DNA of 64,000 nucleotides from Metaphire vulgaris (taxonomy: Eukaryota > Annelida > Clitellata > Crassiclitellata > Megascolecidae), in the NCBI GenBank assembly GCA_018105865.1, contig CM030861.1, positions 9,344,084 to 9,408,083 on the forward strand, read 5' to 3'. The notes beneath the pieces are model-generated. The model had not been told where the DNA came from and ran no database searches. It saw nothing but the letters and a program-made list of their open reading frames with translations. The position numbers and the translations under genes were made by a program. Position 1 is the stretch's first letter, and each line of letters starts with the position of its first letter. Below, piece after piece: positions 38,759 to 51,076 of this stretch.

Positions 38759-41700
38759 ATGTCGAAGATTAGCCGTGAAATCGTCACTCTTCAGTTCGGT
38801 CATTATGCAAGCTTTATAGGAACGCACTGGTGGAATATTCAGGTTGAAAACATCTCACATTTTGATGGGTTATCTTCAAGTCTAGCGACCCTAACGATTC
38901 GAGACATAATTCACATAAAACATAATTTTGGGCTCGCATTTCAGTATTATCACAATGCACATTTAGTAACGGATCAGCAAATAATTTTGTTGAGTAGGCT
39001 ACTAGATACCTGCATATCCAAATGAGGACAACTAAGGTAAAAATTGACAGCTGAGGGAAGCATTTTACTGCCGTAAGATTCACAAAGCACACATGCCCCT
39101 AGAAGCACTTTTAAACTGCAGAGAACACAACAAATTAATACTCAAATTTGAAAAGTTTTCATTTAATATGAGACTGTTGACAGTATAGATTGCATTTGTT
39201 TTGAATTTTTAGTTTTAACTACAACTATTTGTTATGCTCTCCGGTTAAATTGTTTTACAGAACTCAGCCTTCATTTACAATCCAAGTGATTTGACTGGTC
39301 CTAAAGAAATAAACAATGATGTTCTGTTCAGGGAAGGAGAGAATCTTATGGTAAATGGTTTGATTTGATTCTTCGAAGTGGGCTATTCCTTCTATTTCAA
39401 GGATAATTGTCATAAGCAGTGGATGACTGTAGTTCGTGATGTTGGATATTTCTTTTGTGAGGGAAAATGATTATTGTGTCAACTGACAAAACACCTGATT
39501 TGAGCTCTGGATTTGCAGCTCTGTAGAGCGACCGTCGACTGTCGAGGACATTACTAAAACGGCGCTATAGAAGTCCAGTGATGTCGATGATGGTGGATTG
39601 GCGTTTTGTCTATCGGATGTATTTTTATAATTTACTACTTTTAGTAAACTAACAATGTTAAATGCTGGTATTTTTGCATGGTCAGGGTTTTAGAATGCCA
39701 CACTGCCAAGGCAGACACACATGTACCACTTAGCTGTGAGCGTCCCCAGTGTGGGGTCTGCAGAAATTTTGAGTTATATTCGAGTTATACCGTAAGTTCT
39801 GGTGCACATTTTAAAGACTTTATATTATTGTGACATGTTATAGAGTGGCCAAAAGCTGTGATGCAATTAAGTTTATCGTTTCCATCAACAATCATCTCTG
39901 CATTTTAAAAAATCACTTAAGTTTTGTACAAAGTCTACGATTGGTCCCACCCCAAGTAAACGAACCCAAGGATGTTAACAAGGACTCAACCCTCAAGGCC
40001 AGGACCAAGGACTTGTCCTTAAGGAGTCCTTAAGGCCAGGACCAAGGTCAAGGACTAGCATCCTTAGGGACCTGACCTCTATACGCCTCTTGTTAATATT
40101 GACAATTGCTGGTACTTTGTAGGCAACAATAATAACGTCACTTGACAATATATCAACTTGCCATGCAATGACCGTAGACATGATGGTAGATTGCCAAGGC
40201 TGAATACTGATCTTTATGAAATTATATGGGGCCACTCAAGTAGGCTGACTTTCCCACTTTCAGGTTCACATGTTAGAAGACACTCATTCTTGCAGAACTT
40301 TCAATAATATTTTTATTAACGCAATAATTCTGACCCATGTTAGTAGTTAAATAAAATTAAATAATTAAGTAAATTAAATTTTCACCCTAGGCTCAATGCC
40401 CGTAGGTTCCGGTGCCAATCCCCGTTTTGTGGCCATCAGCCCATAGGTGGCTAAGCCATACATCGGCGGACGGTGGCCGGCCTTTTCCACCGAACCCATG
40501 GTTACTTTTGCAATGTTGCCATTGCTACTCATTTTGATGTTACTACCGCCCTCTAGCGAGTAAGGCTGAATTGACCTTAGTAGCTCCTACGGGATTTGAA
40601 CCCATTCCGTCGGCCTGCCTGTCCAATGATATTACCACACTTCTATCTTCCGTGGTTTTGAAGGCTACTGCATTAAGTTAACCCCTTAACCGTGTATTTA
40701 GCTGTAACTCAATGTAAAATGGACAGATATATCCGGGATCCCCAGTTAAGGGGTTAAAGGGATTCGTGTATAATTCATGCGATATATTTGCATCTGTTTA
40801 CTTGGGTTTGTTCATTTTCAGCGGGAAGTCACATATACACCAAGACTAGTAATATTTGATTTGAAACGTAAGTGTTGAGCTTCGGTTTTTGTTTTGTTTT
40901 AAATACTGACGTGCTTTTGAAACAAGACAGATTTGGTGTTTTGTACAATATTTGTTAAAGTGTATTGAATTTATTTTATCCTTTAATGAAAAATTAATAT
41001 GCCATTTGAGTAAAGGAAGTTTTGGTCCATTTATATTGACAAGTATTTTTCAACTAGGAAGCCTCAACACTCTTAAGGAAACAGGGACGCTGTATGACAT
41101 ACAAACACCAGGAAAAGATGTCCCATGTCCATGGTTGGTGACTGATTTTGTGATAACTGCTCAATTTGATCTAAAAATCATGAAGAGATTTTTCCGTGGA
41201 AATGCACTGTTAAGGCGATGCTGCATACATTCGAGTTGTGCTTAAAATTTCAGCTTGCCTTTTAGAACTAAAATATGTTTTTACTGCAGTTATTGGACTC
41301 ATTCCATGAATTGTTACCCGTGTATTGGATTCCCATGGCCGTAGTTTTGTGATTTCACATTTTAATGATCATTGACTGATTTGTATTACCAATATCCAGT
41401 GGAATAGTTGGTGATGTAGCAGGAGGACTCTTGCCACACAACCTGAGGGTAGCAGGTTTGAATCTAAACCTCGGATATATCGAAGTATTTATCACGGTCC
41501 TTTGAACTTCGATATAACGAGGTTCTACTGTATTTCTGTTTTCCTTTCGATCCGAGTTGTACCTGTGCCTTATGCCATGCTGCCTAGGTATATTGTACCG
41601 GTACTCATTTGTGCTTAACTTTGTCATTTTGCTGGTAGTTTCTGATGACTGGAATCCTGCATTTCTGTTTGGCTAGGAAAGGAAAGTTGGACAAATTCGA

Positions 41701-42000
41701 TCTGGACAGCAAATCCAGGAACGAATTCCTGCAAGATCTTGATTTTGAAGAGGTGTAGACTCTATCAGCTATGCGTATCTCCTTCATTTTCCAGTGTGTT
41801 GCTCCCTCCAATGTATATAACTTTTAGTACAGGTGGTTGCATGTGGTAGTGTGGGGGTATCAGAACATTTCAGCCTGAGAGGTTGTTCTATGGAAGGGTT
41901 GAATATAATTTGAAAAATGTTTGCCACAATGCTTCTGCAATGAGCACGTTTTCAAATTCTCCATGAATTTATGCTGATGCTGACTTTATCACGAACCCTG

Positions 42001-42073
<73 letters not shown>

Positions 42074-45000
42074 ATTGTGTGATGATGCTTATTTATTGTC
42101 TTGCTGTTGACCTCCTGTGTCAGGCATTGGAGAGAGGTGTGATGTTGCATGCTGAGAAGGATACGGACGAAGTGGAAATGGAAGGTTTGTATTAACTTAT
42201 GCAATTAATTGAAACACGACTTCAGACACTACCTGACGAATCACAGTCGTTTCTAAATGATTAAGATGTGGTTCCACATTTAATGTTTGCTACCAGACTT
42301 AAGACACACTTGTTTAGCATCTCATTTAAGTGCAATCTGTAAAGTGCTCTGATCTTGACCTGCTGTGACTATAGCGCTATATAAGTTGGCATATTAACTA
42401 ACTAACTAACTATTAAAAGGGACATATCCTATTTATTATGCAGTCTCTATGATGTTGTGATTTTTGTCTGATATTCCTCAAAAGTTGTAAAAAATATTTT
42501 AAATTTTTTATTCCACTTATTCAGAAATTCGATTTTATAGATTAAATTTGTCTGGCAGAACTGTATTCTTGTAATTTTTTGTTGTTTTTGTAGGATTTTG
42601 TAGTTATAATTTTAAAAGAATTCACCTTTCCTTTGCAGGGATTGAAAGCGGCGATTTCAAGGTCTTTGAACCAAAATTCTACAACCTCGATGACAGTGTC
42701 GTAGTCTGGTCAGATTTCCTTAAGCCTCATCTTCATCCGAAGACGATGGCTATCGTCAAGAACTTCCAGCATGGAAAGTGAGATTGTTGCTTTAACATAA
42801 TTTGAGTCTTTTTCCATTTTTCACTTCTTTGGAGAATTGCCAAAATAGTAAGCCCCGAAAACAGGAAGCTGTCACAGTTTAGTTAATTGTAGGCATTTGT
42901 TGTATTGTTATAATAAAAATAATTTGGTAAAAGTTTTTATATGGCTTGTTTAGTGATCTTGAAACATTCGATATCTTTGGATACGGTGTTGACGTTTACA
43001 AAGAACAATGCGACGAAATCGAAGACCACCTGCGCTTCTTCGCAGAAGAATGTGATAACCTAGAGGCAAGCAAACAGCTCACAAGTCCTTGCATAGATTT
43101 TAGGTTTTTGAGATTTTGATCTCATTTATAAAAAGGTAATGGTTGTCCCTTGCTCGAATGAGTGTAGGGTTGCCATTACTCTATCTAGACCTGCGTTTTA
43201 CCTTCGCAGCGTAGCGCTGCTACCAATTTATCGCGCCTAAGCGATGCATGGCTTGATAATTATGAGGAGTTGTTGCTTTTTTCCCCGACTGTTTCCTAGG
43301 GATTTATTTTGCTGGTTGACTCGTACAATGCGTTTGGTGGACTGGCGTCGTCTTTTCTCATAGATGCTCTGGACGACTATCGAAAGAAATCTTCAATGGT
43401 ATATTCTGTGTCGCCCGGCACATTTCCAGCCACCGTAAGTCGGGTTCTTCGACGAAACCTGTTATGTTGCCGCTATTGACACGTTCTGTGCTTTGGCTTT
43501 TATGCAAGTTATGCTCAATGATAACGATGGTGGTGATAGTTGTAACGGTCGGTGAACAAATGGACGAAGGAGTGGCTAAAAGAATGGATGAATTAGACTA
43601 CTGAATGAATGAAGAAATTTATGAATGGACTATTGAATGACTGAAAAATGAATTGGAGTTTTGAATGAACGAATGAATCGGATTATTGAACGAATAAATG
43701 AAATAAATAATTAATCGAAAGAATGAATGAATGAATGAATGAATGAATGAATGAATGAATGAATAACGAATTTGGTGCTGAAAAATTAATGGGATTCAGT
43801 TGAATCAAGCGATGCCATCTATTGACGAGGTAAGAAAGTTCGTAACAAATATTGCTTCTGTTAGTTTTTCAGTAAGAAGCCAAATGCTGTTACCTTAGTC
43901 TATAGTTTTAGAAGTTAACAATACTTTGTTTCTAGGTCTGCAACATACTAGTATAATATTCACACATTATGCTGTTGCAGCCTGTCAACAAAGAACATTA
44001 CCAGTTGTTAAACGTGGCGATGTCTTATGAAGGTCTTCTTCCAAATTCTTCAATCTTTCTCCCAATGTCTGTGTCTTCATCTCCTTGGAAGGCATCAGAA
44101 CCTTTTCGTCAATTTCCTTATCTCCAGTATAGGGTAAGAATTGTTTTAACCCCTTAACTGGGGATCCCGGATATATCCGTCCATTTTACATTGAGTTACA
44201 GTTAAATACACAGTTACGGGGTTAATTAAGTTAATTAATGAGCACTTACATCACTGCTATGATAAAACATTACATTCTGAATTAAATGCAAGTAGAAATG
44301 GGAAAGTATTTATTTAGGTTACAGCTGTGTTAATATAAATGATTTGAATTATTGAATGAATTGAATGAATGAATAAATTGGTTTATTGAACAAAAGAATG
44401 AATGGAATATTCTAATGAATGAAGGAATGAATGAATTATCATAATTATTTGTATTAGATTATGTTCCAGCGAAGTGCCAACTGGTAGGCCTAAATGTTTG
44501 ATTAAATTTTCAACTACAAACCAGAGGGGAAAGGTCAAACGGAAGACCGAAAAGACGATGGGTGGACGGATTGGAAGAGGATCGGAACACGACAGGACTG
44601 AATCACAATGGAAAAACTGACGGAAGACAACGAATGACCTTGGAAAAACTAGCAAAGAACAGAGAACTTTGGAGAGATGTCACGGAGAAGTCGTTAGCTG
44701 GACACGGGGCTGGAGTACGAAAACCTGACCAGATATTAAACTTAATGAATTAAAAAAATTCAACGTCAGTGTGTGTATACCTTGTTTCAGATTGATTTGC
44801 CGTATCACACGAGTGCTCTGTTGGCAGCAAACATCGATACAATTACTCTTCCATTACGACTGGAAGACGGTCCGATGTCTATGAACGACCTGATTACTCC
44901 ATTGACTCAGTTTGAAAGGAGGGTCGGTCTGGAAATTTGCCTAATAACATAATTAATGGCCTCTTGATTTGCAGTCTCCAATCGTTGTTCTTGGAGTGAA

Positions 45001-48000
45001 TTCACGACACAAAGTTATGCAAAATGCTGCAGTTTCTTGAATATTTTGTTTGTATGCCGTAAGGGTAAATATAGTACGTACACACTGATGGGGTTTGGTT
45101 TTATGAGATTTTGTGTATGTATAGCGTGCAAACGGGGGGGAAGGGGTTGAAAATATGCCTTTTTTGTGTATGTACTATATGGATGAGCCCTAAACATTCT
45201 TGCAACCCGCACATTGCTCATAGACAACACAGTGTCGACCATCGGACTAAGATTTTCGTTCTTTTCTTCGTCATGTCGAGACTGTCTGTTATGCTGTTAT
45301 AAATCTAGCCTTTAATGTCATACGACTTTTTAGCTGATGTCGACATATTCTTCTTTTCCTTTGCCGATGGACGAGTACGGGGGTCTCTTGGATACGTTGT
45401 CCAGGGATGACGCTGACATAAGTCGTCGACTCCAGTCGTTGACGCCATATGTTTCAGAGTGCAGCGTCGCCCCATTCAGCCAATACTCCGTCTGTAGAGG
45501 GGTCGAATCTCCAAGGTCAGCCGAGACATTCTACCCTAGCAAGCCAATACATTGGACCAGGGGTGGCCAACCAGCGGCCGGCTGCTAATTGGCGGCCTGC
45601 ACAGCATCTTTATAAATAAATTTGATTGTTCCTATTTATGCGTGCAATATTCAGTCGTGAGTGATACTTTTAGTTCCTGTGCGTAATGTAGTAAAATAGT
45701 AAATGTTAACTGCGCTGTTTACTTGCAACTGTTACCAGTTACTACTGTTATGTTACTGTGCAGTGATTGTCACCATTGCTGGTGCTGGAAACACTAACGG
45801 TGTACAGTGGACAAAAAACATGCGGCCCTCCGCATTCTGATCAATATTTATAATGGCCCCCTTGTAATAAAAGGCTGGCCACCCCTGTGTTAGACAGATT
45901 AGCCGACTTTCAAATGTGATTTCTGAAAGTTAGATTGTCAGGTAACTGCTGCACATACGACATATGACATTTTTACGACTTGTTTCGAGTGGGCAGTTTA
46001 TATGCGCATATATTCGGTTTTGTTATTTCAGTTGTTTGCGTTTTGTTTGTGTGTCAGACGTCGCGGTTTTTCCGAATCTGCTGCGGACGGGATCGCTTCC
46101 GTCAACGACGCGATTCTACGACATTTTGAGAAAGCGTTTAAAACGCATTACCAGTAACTTTTACCTGTTATTCTCATTTCAGCTACGTAATATGACTTGA
46201 TAGGTTTTCGTCTTCATTATAGGCTTACTGTATTTTTCTACTTTTACCTGTGATAGACATGTGTTAATTTATGTGCAGCTAGTTAATAATTGCCACCAGT
46301 AAAACATTGGCATAAATTTGAATTAAAAAGTGGGAGGTCCAACCATATACCTGCCTCTTTCCCTATGGTAGCCCCTCAAAAAGAGAGGCTGGGGGATTCG
46401 AGCTTAGAGGCCTATTAGAAGTTTACGCCTATGCTAGGAAATTGGAGTAAATGACAGTATGTAGATTACAAGAAATTCAGCTTAAAGAGACATGTTGCTC
46501 AAGATGGAAAATTATGGAGAAGACTGATACTTGAGAGATCTACCATCCTAGATGCAAATCAAAATAGCAGTAAATTGCCTTGTGTGTATGCCTGCCAATG
46601 ATGTCACATCTGTTTGTCATATACTGGATTTCTGTATATAAGTTCCAGGATGCTAGCCAGTGGCGTAGCGAGAGGAGCAGTGGGGGCAAACCGCCCTGGG
46701 CGGCACTTGCTCTAGGGGCGGCATTTACGAGATTTTTAATTTTTTACTTTTATGATGCGATAAGGTATTGTTGTTTTTTTGCTTGTCAGGAATTTCAGGG
46801 AAGTTGATACATTTTTTGCTTGTCAAGAATTTCAGGAAGTCTAGAACTTTTTTCCTGTCACTTTTTTTGATTGCCAGATTTTTTCAGAGGCGGCACTTTT
46901 TTCCGCCCCGGGGGGGGCACTTTTCCTCACTATGCCACTGACTGTAGCATGATTGTGCTTAACACGCATATACTGTGTATTCGTACTGTATACACGAATA
47001 CTGTGTATTCGTACTGTAAGAAGTGATGTGTTCGCTTGTAATGATGAGCCTGACCTTTTAAAAATTGTCTCGATGATAATAATGATTATGCTATTCTGCA
47101 CGTATGCAGAGTTCAGCATCAATTTAGGGGCCATCCATATAGTACGTACGCAAAAAAGTCATATTTTCGACCCCGCCGAAATCTCCCCCCCTCCCCCCCA
47201 CGGTGCGTACGTACTAAATGGACGGCCCCTTAAGTGTTATTTTTAGTTTGCAAACGTGTTCTTAATAGATTCTCAACCACAGTCAGACAGCCGTGCAAGG
47301 TCGCTGCCCCGTATCCCAACATATTTTCAACGAGTGTTACATCTTCAGGCCAGATTTCCTCAGTCAGACTGCGAAATCCTTGTCAAGGTACTACTATCCA
47401 ATGCATGATCATTATGTTTTTCAATCAGTTAATATGCAGTGTTTATTCTAGGCCTGTTTTGGGGGGGGGGAAATTCCTGCAAAGTTTTAAAATTCCCAAT
47501 TTGTATATGTTGGCTTGGGCGATGGAAATTCCCCCTCCCCAAAAGCGTGTAGAGACAAATCTTGCCCCCCAAACATTTCAAACTCCCTTCCCCCCAATGT
47601 CAAGGTGGCTAGAATAAACACTGGTTAATATGCTGGCTGAGTTTCAAATTTGATACTTATTTCAATACCAAATACCAAGGTTTACTGATTCTGTGTGCTA
47701 TAATGTGATTTAATTGATCATTATGATGCTGTTGGCCATTCTTATGCTAATACCGACAAGAGAGTCTAAATTAAGGTTACGGTACATATTAGTTATTTAT
47801 CTATTTTTGTCTATTAGACTGTAGAATTAGTAGTATAGAAGTATTGAGTACAGTATCTGAATGAGTCATTATGGCAGTGTACACTACAGAGTTTTGTTGT
47901 TTATTTTATAAACTCAAAATACAATAAGACAAAGAATGAGAATGTACACTACAGAGTTTTGTTGTTTATTTTATAAACTCAAAATACAATAAGACAAAGA

Positions 48001-48141
48001 ATGAGAATACAGGAACATACTTATTAGAGGACAAGAGGGCAAAGAATGCGGTTATACAGCAAGACCATAATGTGAATGAATGGGTGGGTGGAATATAGTG
48101 GTTTTCACCCTGGGCACATCCTACTGAACCAGTCTAAACCC

Positions 48142-48237
<96 letters not shown>

Positions 48238-48627
48238 AGCTGTACTACTACTACTATTGTCTACACATAGGCTAAGAGAACAGTAAGGCTCACTTCACAT
48301 GGACTTTTATTTTGTTCAGCCGAGTTTCAATAGCTTTCCACGAAGTCGCTATTAACAGGTTTTACTGTATCTGACGTGGACATTTTCTCATATCATGCAA
48401 CGTATTTGCTCAAAGGTGTCCAGTCTGTTCCAGCGTTGACCCTAGTTCAGTCCTCGGTTCACGGAAAGGTCCATCTCGACACGCTCTGCACGGAGGTAGA
48501 AAGGCTGAAGCTGCATAGATTGCCGGCTTTTCTGAATGCGGGTCTCGAGTCCGACCAGTTCAGTGAAATGCTCGAAAGCCTTCGGAGTCAGACCAGGGCG
48601 TACGAAGACTCCGTCGATATGGATTGA
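38759..48627 (+). CDS. MSTO1: MSTO1 (misato), tubulin-like mitochondrial distribution protein (complete)
   Basis: Misato proteins combine a tubulin/FtsZ-like fold with roles in mitochondrial fusion and distribution. Exons: 38759-38842, 39261-39350, 40822-40867, 41058-41133, 41677-41752, 42124-42184, 42639-42777, 42954-43065, 43300-43434, 43981-44133, 44791-44922, 45334-45515, 46058-46153, 47269-47387, 48416-48627. Phases join into 570 codons, equal to the human length I remember. The start MSKISREIVTLQFGHYASFIG then THWWN is the diagnostic N-terminus. Others are EVTYTPRLVIFDLK, VWSDFLKPHLHPKT, YVxPGTFPAT-type sequence in exon 9, YLQYRIDLPYHTSALLA, CKVAAPYPNIFSTSVTSSG and RLPAFLNAGLESDQFSEML. 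Exon 8 ends with a GC donor. Exon 13 is the least conserved and rests mainly on phase. An (AAT)n tract lies just upstream of the start. Confidence 0.93.
40384..40652 (-). mobile_element. tRNA-derived SINE, near full length
   Basis: The minus strand has a degraded A box, a perfect B box GGTTCAAATCC, then GTAGGAGCTACTAAGGTC and the family body. MSTO1 intron 2. Confidence 0.7.
40678..40757. mobile_element. 80-bp TTAA-flanked mini-element, copy 2
   Basis: Same 80-bp unit as 9457-9536 in the opposite orientation, starting TTAACCCCTTAACCGTG and ending CCCCAGTTAAGGGGTTAA. It abuts the end of the SINE and lies 64 bp from MSTO1 exon 3. Confidence 0.78.
42002..42071. repeat. (TA)n microsatellite
   Basis: About 70 bp of pure TA in MSTO1 intron 5, ending 52 bp before exon 6. 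Confidence 0.9.
42290..42410 (+). mobile_element. LINE 3'-end fragment
   Basis: KTHLFSISFK-like residues, then AAGTGCTCTGATC and AGCGCTATATAAGTTGGC, matching the 29098 family; it ends in (TAAC)n. Confidence 0.6.
43557..43764. repeat. (GAAT)n repeat
   Basis: Degenerate GAATGAAT units ending in a pure run at 43717-43763, in MSTO1 intron 9. Confidence 0.8.
44146..44225. mobile_element. 80-bp TTAA-flanked mini-element, copy 3
   Basis: Nearly identical to copy 1 (GGGGATCCCGGATATATCCG core), 80 bp including both TTAA ends, beginning 13 bp after the MSTO1 exon 10 donor. Confidence 0.8.
44515..44745 (+). mobile_element. Non-LTR retrotransposon C-terminal fragment
   Basis: An open segment reads GRPKRRWVDGLEEDRNTTGL and later NRELWRDVTEK and ends in CGAAAACCTGACC, matching the family at 7921-8240. 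MSTO1 intron 10. Confidence 0.8.
45060..45192. mobile_element. Mini-element with GTACGTACGCA ends, copy 3
   Basis: AAGGGTAAATATAGTACGTA at the left and ATGTACTATATGGATGAGCC at the right. MSTO1 intron 11. Confidence 0.65.
45558..45887. mobile_element. hAT-type element, CAGGGGTGGCCAAC family
   Basis: Ends CAGGGGTGGCCAACCAGCG and AGGCTGGCCACCCCTG. This terminal sequence is typical of hAT elements; the target duplication is degraded. It begins 42 bp after the MSTO1 exon 12 donor. Confidence 0.7.
46658..46940. mobile_element. hAT-type element, CAGTGGCGTAGCC family
   Basis: Ends CAGTGGCGTAGCGAGAGG and CACTATGCCACTG. Two reverse copies of the shared GACAAGC motif lie at 46778 and 46815. MSTO1 intron 13. 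Confidence 0.65.
47129..47230. mobile_element. Mini-element with GTACGTACGCA ends, copy 4
   Basis: GGGGCCATCCATATAGTACG and CGTACGTACTAAATGGACGG are strong inverted ends, flanked by TTTA and TTAA. It ends 38 bp before MSTO1 exon 14. Confidence 0.7.
47437..47623. mobile_element. hAT-type element, CAGTGTTTATTCTAG family
   Basis: Ends CAGTGTTTATTCTAGGCC and GGCTAGAATAAACACTG, flanked by GTTAATATG on both sides. MSTO1 intron 14, 49 bp after the exon 14 donor. Confidence 0.85.
47878..48007. repeat. Perfect 65-bp tandem duplication
   Basis: Two adjacent copies starting TGTACACTACAGAGTTTTGT show no difference over 65 bp, in MSTO1 intron 14. Confidence 0.9.
48144..48240. repeat. (ATT)n / (ACT)n microsatellite
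   Basis: Compound tract preceded by a TTTTCACCCTGGGCACATCC-type LINE end. Confidence 0.85.
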
Positions 48628-49006
48628 TTTACTGCAGAACTGTTTACGTGCCTAGAAAATAACGGTAGAACTGTTTGTGCGCATGTAAAAAAGCAGGGGT
48701 ATTCAGATGGCGGCCCGCAGACCCCTGTTGGACCCCATACATTTTTGGACCCCTCCCCTATGCGTACGTACAAATTGGCTGCTCTACCCCCCCCCAAACC
48801 TGGTTTATTAAATTAGAGTTTTGTAATATCATGTTTTCTAATGTTGATATTAATTTTAGTAAAGAAATGCTATAGAACATTCAAATGTTATTGTCTTGAA
48901 TAATGCATCTGACAAAATAATTAATTGTAATTGTGTTCAAATTTAATGTATGCGAATAACCAGTCTTCTACCCGAGCGGTTTTGTCGAGACTTCCCCCCC
49001 CCTATG

Positions 49007-49237
49007 CAGGGGCGTCTTTAACCAGTGCGGGGCCTCGGGCACATGGCGGCCTGCGGGGGCCTAGACGTGAAGATCAATGTTGACTATAGCAAAAAAGGTA
49101 ATCTCCAACGTTTTTGAATGTTGACAAGCAAAACAGAAAAGGTAATCCTACGTTAAAAAAGTAGTTTGCGCGGCGCCCCTAAGATGCACTGGGCCCCGGG
49201 CACTGTGCCCGAATTTTTGCATGTAAAGACGCCCCTG
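49007..49237. mobile_element. Inverted-end element, CAGGGGCGTCTTTA family
   Basis: Ends CAGGGGCGTCTTTAACC and GTAAAGACGCCCCTG. It contains two copies of the shared AGCAAAAAAGGTAATC motif (49086, 49121). Target duplication unclear. Confidence 0.7.
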
Positions 49238-49307
49238 ATCAATGCCCCTCCCTAGTCGGGCTTGGACGGGTGGTGAGATTCATATAAAACCGTTCAGTAA
49301 AGTTGAG

Positions 49308-49762
49308 TTGGGGCGGGAAGATGGCAGAAGTGGTTACGCGCTGGGCAGGCACGCTCACGGAACGGGTTCAACTCCCGTAGGAGCCCCTAAGGTCGACTCG
49401 GCCTTATACGCGCTAGAGGGCGGTTATAACATCAAGTTGAAGAGCAGCGTTTGCTGCGAAGTAAAGCGCGGGCCTAGACGTTTGACTGGCAACCTACTCT
49501 AGGTTAATGGCGTATGCCGCCTGCGCAGTGGCGGCTCCACCAGGGGGCCCGTGCCCCCCGATTGAGTTCCTGGCCCCCCAGTTGGGACCCTATACTTAAT
49601 GCTACATACATTACACAACAAATGGTTGGCCCCCCATGATTAGACGTTGCCACCCCAACGGCCCCCCACTTGCCAAATCCTAGAGCCGCCACTGCGCCTG
49701 CGTAGCTGTATGCATAAGAGACCGGAGATCAGCGCCGGCCTCAACGCTCAAAATTGAGTATG
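49308..49762 (+). mobile_element. tRNA-derived SINE interrupted by an hAT-type element
   Basis: The 5' part (49308-49525) has A box TGGCAGAAGTGG and B box GGTTCAACTCC. The 3' part resumes after 49694 with GACCGGAGATCAGCGCCGG and TTGAGTATGGG, matching the 3' end of the 13183-13458 copy. Without the insertion it is about 285 bp. Confidence 0.8.
49526..49694. mobile_element. hAT-type element, CAGTGGCGGCTC family, copy 3 (inverted)
   Basis: Flanked on both sides by CGCCTGCG, a perfect 8-bp duplication, and inserted inside the SINE. Confidence 0.9.
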
Positions 49763-50887
49763 GGAAAACTTTACTTTTTTACTGTACAGTTGAGTTGGAG
49801 GGAGTAGGCCCCTATGTATAGTTGGCCCTACAGTATTTGAGAATGAACGAAAGAATCATAAAAGCGCTGGGAGCTTGACACGACGACTTTTTTGCTCATC
49901 AAGACTTGAAACGTGGGTGTGTCCCCTAGCTATTCCGGAATTCTGGTTACGCCACCGAACTATGCACATTGTGCGTAGCAGTGGCGCAGCCAGGATTTCA
50001 GAATCGGGACTCGAGGTTCAAATGTTAACAATTGGAGTAATTTTTCACACTATATGGAAGCTTATCGGCAATCACCCCCTAGCCAGGAATTTGATTTGGG
50101 GGTATAATGTGATTTGGAGGTTATGAATCTTAAAAACTTTGAAAATCTTAAAAAACATTAAACATTTTAAGGTAGTCTGATTTTTTGGGGTGGGGGATAT
50201 AGGCCTATGTACCGATATACCCCCGTCGCTACTCCCCTGCCCCACCCACAACCCTATCTCCAATGAAATGTTCTCGCTTTTGAACGAATCATCGCTAGTC
50301 CAGATCAATTTAAAAATTAATAATACGATGACTTTGCTTTGGCGCAAATAAAGTGTCAACAGTGATCTGTGGGTGGATGTAAGCTTATTTAGGCCTACCT
50401 ATTCTCAAGTGCCATGCATATGTGGATGGCTTTGCGGTGTCATAAATGGAACTCAGGGTGGGGTAGTGTACTGTAAAACGAGGTGGCCACTGGCTTTAGT
50501 GTGGATCGAAGCGTTGGTGATGGACCTTTGTGTTGTAGTATAGTAATTTAGGTGGAGATTTCATTGTGGCTATCATATATAGTCACTTTGCACTTGTAGA
50601 TTTTTAGCGTTGTCGCTTAATTGTTATAATTCGCCATTAACTATGACTAATAGCAAAAAAGGCTGCGTAGTTAGTTAGGCTATATCCGCGTTTCATGCCG
50701 GTGGCGTAGCCAGGAATCCGGAATAGGGGGCGACAGTTTGACTTTTTGGATCAAGTCTCTGTGAAGCGCTTTCTACTTATTGCGATCTCCTCAAAATCTC
50801 ATATCCTACATACACCCCACCCCCCACCCCCGCAAACTGCTCAACGGTTTTGAACGAATCTGACGACCGGTCCCCAGTCCGAATAAT

Positions 50888-51076
50888 CAGTGGCGGCTCT
50901 AGGATTTGGCAAGTGGGGGGGCCGTTGGGGGGGCAACTTCTAATCATGGGGGCCAACCATTTGTTGTTTAATGTATGTAGCATTAAGTATAGGGTCCCAA
51001 CTGGGGGGCCACTGGGGGGGCCAGGCTCTCAATAGGGGGGCACGGGCCCCCTGGCCCCCCGGTGGAGCCGCCACTG
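50888..51076. mobile_element. hAT-type element, CAGTGGCGGCTC family, copy 4
   Basis: Flanked on both sides by CGAATAAT, a perfect 8-bp duplication. Internal TTTGTTGTTTAATGTATGTA is conserved in all copies. Confidence 0.9.

Noticed and set aside
48376..48415. In-frame 5' extension of the last MSTO1 exon
   Set aside because: The open frame reads through the acceptor, but the upstream residues do not match the family and the CTCAAAG acceptor gives the correct phase.
49308..49400. Possible tRNA gene
   Set aside because: A and B boxes are present, but the sequence does not close into a cloverleaf with an acceptor stem, and it continues into a repeated SINE body.
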